Source of the DNA: an uncultured Riemerella sp.
Lineage (GTDB): Bacteria; Bacteroidota; Bacteroidia; Flavobacteriales; Weeksellaceae
Direction of reading: 5' to 3'
Assembly (NCBI GenBank): GCA_938037185.1
Contig: CALHQK010000138.1
Span: forward strand, 1-29,182
DNA length: 29,182 nt
The notes under the pieces are model-generated. The model saw only the letters and a program-made list of their open reading frames with translations, was not told the DNA's origin and made no database searches. Positions 1-6,200 of the stretch are shown here, piece after piece. The position numbers and the translations under genes are program-made. Position 1 is the first letter of the stretch; every line of letters starts with the position of its first letter.

Positions 1-266
1 AAAATTTCCAAAGCATCCAGCTCCGAAAGTGAACTATTTTTAGGTCTGCAGTAATCATTGAAACTACTGTATCCCAAAGAGTTAGAAATAAGATTTAAGG
101 TTACAGGACTAGATTTACTTTCAGATTTAATTCTTTCTAAAAACCTGCGAAGCGTACTGTTACTAATATTTATTTTTTGGGCTAACTCTTTTATATCTTT
201 TGTTGTCTGTATTTTAGAGTGATATACCTTTTTAAAATCTTCTCTTAGCCTGTCTATATTCTGCAT
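1..266 (-). CDS. HTH-type putative transcriptional regulator, C-terminus cut by window edge
   Basis: This reading frame is open from an ATG at 266 down to the left edge, giving 88 residues of an incomplete protein. Residues about 24-40 (DIKELAQKINISNSTLRRF) look like a helix-turn-helix: a helix, a tight turn and a recognition helix rich in Ser/Thr/Arg. The following segment (SPVTLNLISNSLGYSSFNDYC, about 53-73) resembles the second half of HTH domains in Bacteroidota regulators, where a 'GY/F..(F/W).DF/Y' pattern ends the domain. The C-terminal effector part is outside the window. It is divergent from the YD-repeat gene and has its own TATCTTTG promoter at 293-300, so it may control that cassette and itself. 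That role is inference. The ATG at 266 is preferred because the alternative ATG at 270 runs into a stop after 12 codons. Confidence 0.65.
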   Translation of the reverse strand, partial: MQNIDRLREDFKKVYHSKIQTTKDIKELAQKINISNSTLRRFLERIKSESKSSPVTLNLISNSLGYSSFNDYCRPKNSSLSELDALEI

Positions 267-292
267 CCATATTGTAGAGTTACATTTTGAAC

Positions 293-326
293 CAAAGATA
301 AAAATTGTTTGTTTAATTTGAGCAAA
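293..326 (-). promoter_or_regulatory. Bacteroidota-type promoter for the HTH gene
   Basis: Read on the minus strand, TATCTTTG (293-300) matches the TAnnTTTG -7 consensus, with TTTG (323-326) 22 bp upstream as a -33 element. The expected transcript start is about 20 bases before the ATG at 266. Confidence 0.6.
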
Positions 327-340
327 ATTGAGCAAAATTT
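321..340. repeat. Tandem 10-bp direct repeat between divergent promoters, possible operator
   Basis: AGCAAAATTG is followed immediately by AGCAAAATTT, two copies differing only in the last base and spaced by one helical turn. The repeat overlaps the -33 element of the HTH gene promoter and sits 17 bp upstream of the -7 box of the opposing gene. This is the position expected for an operator of the divergent regulator. Binding is inferred, not shown. Confidence 0.45.
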
Positions 341-357
341 TAAAGGTATTTACGCTG

Positions 358-365
358 TAACTTTG
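358..365 (+). promoter_or_regulatory. -7 element of the YD-repeat/UDG-like operon
   Basis: TAACTTTG fits TAnnTTTG and lies 30 bp before the ATG at 396. No TTG is at the usual spacing; the nearest (328-330) is 27 bp upstream, so the promoter may be weak or activator-dependent. Confidence 0.55.
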
Positions 366-395
366 TGAAAAATTTTAAACTTAAAAAAACATTTT

Positions 396-1322
396 ATGAA
401 TAAAAACGACAAAATAAAAAAATCCACCTACAAAAAGGATTTTATAGTGGAAACGGAAAATGAAAAAATCATAGAAATTTTGACTGATGACCACACTACC
501 CATTATGACCAAAATGGAAATATTTTAGAAGAAAAACATAGATGTTGGTCTGATAACCAAAGTGAATACACCTTAGAATCAAAAAGTTATATCTACAACA
601 AAGAAGGAAAACTAATTGAAAAGTATGAGAGAAACGGAGACTCACAACATCCTTTGACAGATGATTTCGCCTATAAAACGATATATTCCTATGATGAAAA
701 AGGAAGACTTGTGGAAGAGAATGCTTGTGATAAAGAAAATATTCATCCTAAAAAAGTTTCGTATCAATATGATGAACGAGGAAATAAGACAGAATGCTCC
801 ATATATGAGTATTCTAATGAATGTGGAGAGATTTTGGATGAAATGATAGAATTTGTACATCATAAAATTTGCGCCAAATACGATGAAAACAATGATATGA
901 TAGAGGAATCCCATAGTATTTCTTTTCGAGAGCGTGATACTTCTAATGATTATGACCTTGGTGGAACGAAAAGGACTATAAAATACGATGACCAACATAA
1001 CAAGGTAGAAATAATAGAATACTCAAAACATCATACTACAAAAGAAATATACAAGTATGAATACAATGACAAAAAAGAAATCATCAGTGAATACAAAGAA
1101 AATTTCAATGGTGATGTGCTAACAAAGACAACAAATATAAAATACACCAATGGAAACATCACCGATGTGGTTTTCCAAGAATATGATGAAAATGGCTCAG
1201 AAACAGATATTTTCAATATCGAACAGGTTTATGATGAATATGGAAATATGATACAACAAACAACCTACGTAAATGGAGAACTCATAGGTGTGCAACGATT
1301 TGAAATAGAATATTACAATTAA
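396..1322 (+). CDS. YD/RHS-like repeat protein of unknown function
   Basis: The 308-residue protein is built almost entirely of degenerate repeats of the form (Y/I)-x-Y-D-E-x-G-N/R, visible at about residues 37, 66, 99, 125, 162, 197, 222, 250, 263 and 279. These resemble the YD units of RHS proteins and related Bacteroidota beta-strand repeat proteins. There is no signal peptide, no membrane segment and no C-terminal toxin domain, and the protein is far shorter than true RHS toxins, so it is probably a free-standing cytoplasmic repeat scaffold. It is charged and rich in Lys, Glu, Asn and Tyr. It is the first gene of a two-gene unit, with 13 bases between its stop and the UDG-like gene. Function is unknown; the pairing suggests a partner or sensor role for the downstream protein, but this is inference. 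Confidence 0.75.
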   Translation: MNKNDKIKKSTYKKDFIVETENEKIIEILTDDHTTHYDQNGNILEEKHRCWSDNQSEYTLESKSYIYNKEGKLIEKYERNGDSQHPLTDDFAYKTIYSYDEKGRLVEENACDKENIHPKKVSYQYDERGNKTECSIYEYSNECGEILDEMIEFVHHKICAKYDENNDMIEESHSISFRERDTSNDYDLGGTKRTIKYDDQHNKVEIIEYSKHHTTKEIYKYEYNDKKEIISEYKENFNGDVLTKTTNIKYTNGNITDVVFQEYDENGSETDIFNIEQVYDEYGNMIQQTTYVNGELIGVQRFEIEYYN

Positions 1323-1335
1323 AAATTATAGAATT

Positions 1336-1959
1336 ATGTATAAAATTTACGAAGAAAAAATCAAAAACTTATTCGAGAGTTACAAATCCCAAGACCCTGA
1401 ACTACAAGAAATTATCAACAGAAAATATGTTTATTCTCAGTTCCACACAGGAAGAAAAGTGCTATTCATAGGCCTAAATCCTTCTTTCAGAGAAAAACAA
1501 GCAAAAAAAGAAGAATATTATAAAAGTTTTGATGCAACTAATAATAATGACCGATATTTTAGAAGATTTCCTCTTCTTGTAGAAAACAAAAACGATTGGA
1601 CTTTTCTTGACCTCTTATATATTAGAGAAACTAGACAGCGGAACATAGAAAATTTTTATAAGAGAGAACCTGACTTTATCAAACAACAATTGGAAATTTC
1701 AAAAGAAATCATCAAAAAAATAAATCCTGAAATTATCGTAGTCTGCGATACTTTTGCAAGAAATTTATTGAAAAGCAATATGATGAATTTTGAATTTGAG
1801 TTTGATGATACTATAGGCACTTATAGAATCATTAACAATCCTGATTTTAAGGACACTATTGTGTTTTTCTCTGGTATGCTTACAGGACAAAGAGCATTGG
1901 ACAACGGTTCTTTTGAAAGACTTAAATGGCATCTCAACAAAGTAAAATCTTTGAAATAA
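1336..1959 (+). CDS. Probable uracil-DNA glycosylase superfamily protein
   Basis: The 207-residue protein has the landmarks of the UDG fold. Residues 41-53 carry KVLFIGLNPSFRE, similar to the G-x-(N/D)-P-(S/A) first active-site motif at the end of a hydrophobic strand. Residues 131-141 (PEIIVVCDTFA) match the central 'P.(V/I)IV..G..A' strand. Residues 174-184 (TIVFFSGMLTG) sit where UDGs carry the second motif, usually HPS. That HPS-type motif is replaced here by SGMLTG, and I see no obvious iron-sulfur cysteines of family 4/5 enzymes, so the activity (uracil excision, another base, or none) cannot be told. It follows the YD-repeat gene by 13 bases and is closed by a strong hairpin, so the two form one transcript. 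It could also be a divergent nucleic-acid-binding member without catalysis. Confidence 0.55.
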   Translation: MYKIYEEKIKNLFESYKSQDPELQEIINRKYVYSQFHTGRKVLFIGLNPSFREKQAKKEEYYKSFDATNNNDRYFRRFPLLVENKNDWTFLDLLYIRETRQRNIENFYKREPDFIKQQLEISKEIIKKINPEIIVVCDTFARNLLKSNMMNFEFEFDDTIGTYRIINNPDFKDTIVFFSGMLTGQRALDNGSFERLKWHLNKVKSLK

Positions 1960-1961
1960 TT

Positions 1962-1998
1962 AAAATCTCCCAGTCTTTTCAAGACTGGGAGAGATTTT
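1962..1998. terminator. Strong, probably bidirectional hairpin terminator
   Basis: CCCAGTCTT pairs with AAGACTGGG across a 3-base loop, and AAAATCTC on the left arm continues the pairing with GAGATTTT on the right arm past a 2-base bulge. T-rich and A-rich flanks on both sides allow it to end the UDG-like operon from the left and namZ from the right. Confidence 0.8.
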
Positions 1999-2068
1999 AA
2001 TAACAAACACTCCTAAAAATTGTACTCATTATGGCTTGACTCTAAATCCTTCCGCCTCAAAATTATTT

Positions 2069-3274
2069 TTAGTCTTTATACAAGATATATTTTACTCTTA
2101 TTTTTTGGAAAGCTTCTAGGTCTTTTTTCCATGAATTGCGTATTTCTTGGGCTGATTTACCCGCAACAATCTGTTTTCTCAGTTCATCCGTTCCCGCCAA
2201 TGTATCAAACCAAAGATTTTTTAGGAAAAACCCTTCTTTCGGGTTTTTATAATTTTTATACGCACGGAGAACCCATTCCAGATTGAGCTCACGAAGGTCT
2301 TTATCATATCCGCTGAGATTTTCGCCGAAACATTCCTGTCCGTTTAGGAACGGATTTTTAGCCCCGAAGCTGGGTTTTGGTGTAAAATGATACGAAGCAT
2401 TAGTAATCCACGGAGAACCATAAATCTGGAACGGCAAATCTGTCCCTCTGCCTACGGAAACATTTGTCCCCTCGAAGAAACAAAGGCTGGGATACAGATT
2501 GACCGCCTTGTCATTCTGGAGATTAGGAGATGGCTTTTCCAATATAGGATAGCGCTTCTGTTTAGAATACCCCTGCATAGGGATGAGAGTATATTTAGCC
2601 TTGATTTTATTCTTCAGCCAGCCTTCGCCATTTACCATTTTTCCGTATTCGCCTATGGTAAGGCCATAGACTACAGGCACAGGATGGAGCCCCACAAAAC
2701 TTGTCCATTTTGATTTCAAAACAGGACCGTCTATATAGCCATCATGAGGATTTGGACGGTCTAGAACGATGACCTCCACGCCGTTTTCCGCAGCCGCTTC
2801 CATCACATAGGTAAGCGTAGAAATATAGGTATAAAACCTTACACCCACATCTTGGAGGTCAAAGAGAACAACCTCTATGTCTTTCATCTGTTCTGCGGTT
2901 GGTTTTTTATTTTTGTGATAAAGGGAAACGATAGGCAAAGCTGTTTTGGTATCTATGCCGTTTTTTATCTGCTCTCCTGCATCGGCTGTCCCGCGGAAAC
3001 CATGTTCTGGAACGAAGATTTTTTTAATATTTATCCCTTTTTCTTTTAAAAAATCTACGATGTTTATCGTTTTTCCATTCGTTTCGGTGATAAGTCCCGT
3101 TTGGTTGGTTACCACTCCTACCCTTCTATTTTTCAGCAGCGGCAGGTATTTTTCTGGCTGGTCTGCTCCCGTTTTGAAGTCATTTTTGGTATTTTGTGCT
3201 TTATAATTTTGATTAATTGCAAAAAGCATTAGCACAATTACTACAAAATTTTTACTTTTGGCTTTTAAATTCAT
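2069..3274 (-). CDS. namZ: Exo-beta-N-acetylmuramidase NamZ family (DUF1343, GH171)
   Basis: The family contains exo-lytic N-acetylmuramidases that remove terminal MurNAc from peptidoglycan fragments in cell-wall turnover and recycling. The 401-residue protein starts with a signal peptide (KAKSKN, then a hydrophobic stretch to about residue 20, likely cleaved near YKAQ at 24-27), so it is exported. Family landmarks are VGVVTNQTG (52-60), the conserved PEHGFRG motif (89-95, with E90 and H91), the strand VVLFDLQDVGVRFYTYISTL, and VIVLDRPNPHDG. The length is usual for the family. It is divergent from an FtsX-type permease, with only 5 bases between the two starts, and its promoter lies within that gene. 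Assignment to the family is secure; substrate specificity is by homology. Confidence 0.9.
   Translation of the reverse strand: MNLKAKSKNFVVIVLMLFAINQNYKAQNTKNDFKTGADQPEKYLPLLKNRRVGVVTNQTGLITETNGKTINIVDFLKEKGINIKKIFVPEHGFRGTADAGEQIKNGIDTKTALPIVSLYHKNKKPTAEQMKDIEVVLFDLQDVGVRFYTYISTLTYVMEAAAENGVEVIVLDRPNPHDGYIDGPVLKSKWTSFVGLHPVPVVYGLTIGEYGKMVNGEGWLKNKIKAKYTLIPMQGYSKQKRYPILEKPSPNLQNDKAVNLYPSLCFFEGTNVSVGRGTDLPFQIYGSPWITNASYHFTPKPSFGAKNPFLNGQECFGENLSGYDKDLRELNLEWVLRAYKNYKNPKEGFFLKNLWFDTLAGTDELRKQIVAGKSAQEIRNSWKKDLEAFQKIRVKYILYKD
3253..3260 (+). promoter_or_regulatory. -7 element of the FtsX/LolE-type permease, inside namZ
   Basis: TACTTTTG fits TAnnTTTG and lies 19 bp before the TTG start at 3280, within the signal-peptide codons of namZ on the other strand. 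I see no well-placed -33 TTG. Confidence 0.5.
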
Positions 3275-3279
3275 AAGTT

Positions 3280-4509
3280 TTGAAATTTCCGATTTACTTT
3301 TCTAAAAAAATTGCATTTTCCAAAGATAATAAAAATAATCTTTCGCAAGTCATTATATTTATCGGCAGGCTTTCGGTGGCTATCGGAGTGATGGTTTCGC
3401 TGATTACAATTTCCACTGGATTTGGTTCCAAAGAAGCCATTAAGAATAAAATTGGCGATTTCGGAGGGCATATTTCTGTAAAATCTACTAAATCCAACAC
3501 ATCTTATAATTCTTCGGTGCTGGATGAAGAAAACTTTAAAATGGAACAGCTGAAACAAATCCCAGAAATAGAGACCGCCGAGTCTTACGCCACGCTAAGC
3601 GGCATTCTGCGGAATAAAGAGCACTTTGCAGGAATTATTCTGAAAGGTGTAGGAAAAGATTTTGACAGAGAGCGGTTCAAAAAATTCTTAGTAGAAGGAG
3701 AAGTTCCCGACTTTACAGAAAAAGGCTACAATAATGAAATTATCATTTCCGAGGAAATAGCCAATAACCTCGGACTAAAAGTAAAAGACAGCATCACGGC
3801 AGTTTTTTCCAAAGAAGAGGGACAGCCTATTTACAGAAAGTTTGCTGTCAAAGGAATATACAATACAGACATCAGGCTGATAGATGATTTATTCATCATC
3901 GGAGATATTAATCATATCCGAAAAATACAAAAAATGGACAAAACTCAGGTAGGCGGCATAGACATCTTTCTAAAAGATTTCAATAAAATAAATGAAGCCT
4001 ACCCAAAGGTAGAAGCCGCCATCGGTTATAAAAACTATGCCGAGAAAGTAACAGACCAGTTTCCGCAGATTTTACAATGGATTAACATTTTTGATACCAA
4101 CATCTCCGTAATTGTAGGCATTATGCTGGTAGTAGTGGTTATCAACATCATCATGGTGCTCTTTATCCTCATCATAGAAAGGACTAATTCCATTGGAATA
4201 CTTAAAACCATGGGAGCAACAAACGGGCAGATACGGGCGATATTCATTAACTACACCCTGCTTATCATCGTGCCTGGTCTGGTTTTGGGAAATCTCATCG
4301 GTTTAGGGCTGCTTTCATTGCAGAAATACTTTGGAATTATCTCCCTGAACCCTAAAGAATACTACATAAGCACTGTTCCTGTGGAGTTTAATATTATCCA
4401 TATCTTAGGCGTGTCAGCAGGTATCTTGGTAATATCTGCCATATCCCTCATTCTGCCGAGCTACATCATCAGTAGGATATCTCCAGCGCGAACCGTAAGA
4501 TATGACTAA
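3280..4509 (+). CDS. ABC transporter permease of the FtsX/LolC-LolE type
   Basis: The 409-residue protein has the MacB/Lol permease layout: a short cytoplasmic start, a first membrane helix at about 24-47, a large periplasmic domain to about 265, then three helices at about 270-300, 320-345 and 375-400. The MGATNGQIR segment after the second helix and the C-terminal ISPARTVRYD are typical of LolE-like permeases that extract lipoproteins from the inner membrane. The start is TTG at 3280: a stop codon lies just upstream in frame (3274-3276), and the first residues (MKFPIYFSKK) match the normal family N-terminus. No ATPase partner is adjacent, which is common for flavobacterial Lol genes. Its stop overlaps the mdh stop on the other strand by 3 bases. 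Whether it is LolE or another FtsX-family permease cannot be decided here. Confidence 0.85.
   Translation: MKFPIYFSKKIAFSKDNKNNLSQVIIFIGRLSVAIGVMVSLITISTGFGSKEAIKNKIGDFGGHISVKSTKSNTSYNSSVLDEENFKMEQLKQIPEIETAESYATLSGILRNKEHFAGIILKGVGKDFDRERFKKFLVEGEVPDFTEKGYNNEIIISEEIANNLGLKVKDSITAVFSKEEGQPIYRKFAVKGIYNTDIRLIDDLFIIGDINHIRKIQKMDKTQVGGIDIFLKDFNKINEAYPKVEAAIGYKNYAEKVTDQFPQILQWINIFDTNISVIVGIMLVVVVINIIMVLFILIIERTNSIGILKTMGATNGQIRAIFINYTLLIIVPGLVLGNLIGLGLLSLQKYFGIISLNPKEYYISTVPVEFNIIHILGVSAGILVISAISLILPSYIISRISPARTVRYD
3321..3348 (-). promoter_or_regulatory. namZ promoter inside the permease coding region
   Basis: On the minus strand, TTG (3346-3348), 17 bp, then TATCTTTG (3321-3328) is a full match to the Bacteroidota housekeeping promoter. 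The predicted start is about 40 bases before the namZ ATG at 3274. Confidence 0.7.
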
Positions 4510-5429
4510 TGCAGGGTTTCATTTATCTTCCTCACTGCTTGTGCCGAGGCTCTGAATTTCTCCTTTTCATCTTCATTCAGCTGTAGAGGGACTATCTCTT
4601 CTATCCCATTTCTGCCGATAATGCAGGGTACCCCCAGACAGATGTCCGTTTCGCCGTACTCTCCGCAGAGGAAAGCCGAACAAGGAATCATTTTTCTCTG
4701 GTCGTTGATGATGGAATGCACCAATCCTGCCACTGCCGCCCCTGGCGCATACCATGCAGAAGTTCCCAAGAGCCTCACTAAAGTAGCTCCGCCCAGCTTT
4801 GTAGCTTCTACGACATGGTTTTGAGTTGCTTCATCCAGAAATTCTGAAACGGAAATGCCATTTCTGGTCGCTTTACTAATGAGCGGGAGCATTCCCGTGT
4901 CCGAATGAGCAGCGATGACCATCCCATGCACATCCGAAATAGGGCAGTCCAGCGCTTCGGCGAGGCGGTAGCGAAAGCGTGCCGAATCTAAGGCGCCGCC
5001 CAGCCCTATGATTCTATTCCGAGGAAGCCCAAAACGCTGATGGACAAGGTAAGTCATCGTATCCATAGGGTTGGTAAGGACTATAAAAATAGCGTTGGGC
5101 GAGTATTGGAGGGCTTTTTCCGCCACAGAGGTTACAATATCCGCATTCACTCCTATCAGTTCCTCGCGCGTCATGCCTGGTTTTCTGGGAATACCTGAGG
5201 TGATGACCACTATCTGCGAGTTTTTGGTCGCACTAAAATCATTAGTAACGCCCGTAACCTTCGTATCAAAGCCCTCTACGGCGGCTGTCTGCATCAGGTC
5301 CATAGCTTTACCCTCTGCGAGGCCTTCTTTTATATCCACCAAAATCACCTCACTGGTGAAATTCCTCATTGCAATGTATTCTGCGCAGGTAGCTCCCACT
5401 GCACCGGCACCTATTACCGTTATCTTCAT
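4506..5429 (-). CDS. mdh: Malate dehydrogenase
   Basis: This TCA-cycle enzyme interconverts malate and oxaloacetate with NAD in the cytoplasm. The 307-residue length is typical of the LDH-like MDH group. Visible features are the dinucleotide motif GAGAVG (7-12), the NAD-selecting acidic residue D32 at the end of the second strand, substrate arginines R82 and R88 in IPRKPGMTR, R151 with catalytic D148 in ALDSAR, and catalytic H175 in AAHSDTG. Substrate residues favour malate over lactate. The gene is single, with its own TATCTTTG promoter at 5456-5463, and meets the permease gene tail to tail. Confidence 0.96.
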   Translation of the reverse strand: MKITVIGAGAVGATCAEYIAMRNFTSEVILVDIKEGLAEGKAMDLMQTAAVEGFDTKVTGVTNDFSATKNSQIVVITSGIPRKPGMTREELIGVNADIVTSVAEKALQYSPNAIFIVLTNPMDTMTYLVHQRFGLPRNRIIGLGGALDSARFRYRLAEALDCPISDVHGMVIAAHSDTGMLPLISKATRNGISVSEFLDEATQNHVVEATKLGGATLVRLLGTSAWYAPGAAVAGLVHSIINDQRKMIPCSAFLCGEYGETDICLGVPCIIGRNGIEEIVPLQLNEDEKEKFRASAQAVRKINETLH

Positions 5430-5455
5430 TCTTTCTTCTCTTTAAAACAAGCCTG

Positions 5456-5463
5456 CAAAGATA
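5456..5463 (-). promoter_or_regulatory. -7 element of mdh
   Basis: TATCTTTG on the minus strand, 26 bp before the mdh ATG. A matching -33 TTG is not evident at the usual spacing. Confidence 0.6.
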
Positions 5464-5511
5464 AAAATTATTCTTAAATCCCATGATAAATTAAATCTAT
5501 ATTAAAAAGCG

Positions 5512-5548
5512 AAAAAAGAAAAGGGAAAGTAAAAACTCTCCCTTTTCT
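5512..5548 (-). terminator. Intrinsic terminator of the thioredoxin-like lipoprotein gene
   Basis: AGAAAAGGGA (5517-5526) pairs perfectly with TCCCTTTTCT (5539-5548). Read on the minus strand the hairpin is followed by a run of T (complement of 5512-5517), about 35 bases after the stop at 5583. Confidence 0.8.
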
Positions 5549-5582
5549 AACTATAAAAATCACTTATTATGAATAAGAACAC

Positions 5583-6113
5583 TTATTTCTTCTTGATGAT
5601 GTTCAGTAAATCGGTCTCTATCGAGCCGCTCTGTGTCATTTCTATGATTCTGCCTGCTTCTTTACCATATTTTTTCACGATGATGGTAGGCACTCTGCGG
5701 ATGTTGTAGGGTACATCCTCCCCGTTAGGTGTTTCTATCTTCCTATTTACCGCAATTAGGGTAAGTTTTTCTTCTGGAAACTTCACTGCATCCAGCACTT
5801 TTATCAGTCTTGGGAGTTCGCGGTGGGTGTCTCCGCACCAAGTCCCAAAGAAAACGGTGATGTGACAGGTATTTAGGTTGTTTTTTTTCAGTTCTTTCAG
5901 CACCTGTGGGTCGTATTCATAGCTATTGTATTCCTCATCAAACCAAGAGTTGAAAGGCTCCTGTCTCAGCTGGCTTTTAGTCTGTCTTCCCAGCAGCATT
6001 TTGCCGTATTTCTCTGTCTCTACGCTTCGGTTATAGATTTCTTTCTCCTTATAGCAGGCTACGGAGGAGCAAAAAGCGAGTAAAATAAGGCTGTATTGTG
6101 CTATTTTTTTCAT
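5583..6113 (-). CDS. Thioredoxin-fold lipoprotein with a single-cysteine WCGD motif
   Basis: From the ATG at 6113 the protein is 176 residues. It begins with a lipoprotein signal (KK, hydrophobic stretch, lipobox SVAC with Cys20), so it is likely tethered in the periplasm or on the outer membrane. Residues 87-101 (VFFGTWCGDTHRELP) match the thioredoxin active-site region, but the second cysteine of CxxC is replaced: the motif is C-G-D-T. A cis-proline loop follows at RVPT (140-143). Single-cysteine WCGD thioredoxins are found in Bacteroidota; with one Cys it cannot do ordinary dithiol exchange and may act as a monothiol reductase or binding protein. A longer start at 6143 is unlikely because those codons are the promoter boxes. 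Single gene with its own terminator. Confidence 0.8.
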   Translation of the reverse strand: MKKIAQYSLILLAFCSSVACYKEKEIYNRSVETEKYGKMLLGRQTKSQLRQEPFNSWFDEEYNSYEYDPQVLKELKKNNLNTCHITVFFGTWCGDTHRELPRLIKVLDAVKFPEEKLTLIAVNRKIETPNGEDVPYNIRRVPTIIVKKYGKEAGRIIEMTQSGSIETDLLNIIKKK

Positions 6114-6132
6114 ACTGAAAAATTTATAGATG

Positions 6133-6150
6133 CAAATATACACAAATATA
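6133..6150 (-). promoter_or_regulatory. Two tandem -7 boxes before the thioredoxin-like lipoprotein gene
   Basis: TATATTTG occurs twice on the minus strand, at 6143-6150 and 6133-6140, separated by 2 bases. Either could serve as a -7 element for the start at 6113, and their presence argues against translation from the ATG at 6143. Confidence 0.55.
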
Positions 6151-6200
6151 CAGAAAAAAATACATACAGGCGGTATCTTTCTTCTTTTTTGATGCTAAAT

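Noticed and set aside
2020..2286. Frame on the plus strand covering the end of namZ
   Set aside because: It is antisense to conserved NamZ codons and lacks any promoter or family features.
4506..4509. Tail-to-tail overlap of the permease and mdh genes as a sign of truncation
   Set aside because: Both proteins have complete C-termini; a few bases of convergent overlap is ordinary.
5071..5445. Frame antisense to mdh
   Set aside because: The codons are the complement of well-conserved mdh; no independent signal.
6114..6143. Longer start for the thioredoxin-like lipoprotein (ATG at 6143)
   Set aside because: Those codons are the -7 boxes, and the lipoprotein signal peptide is correct only from the ATG at 6113.
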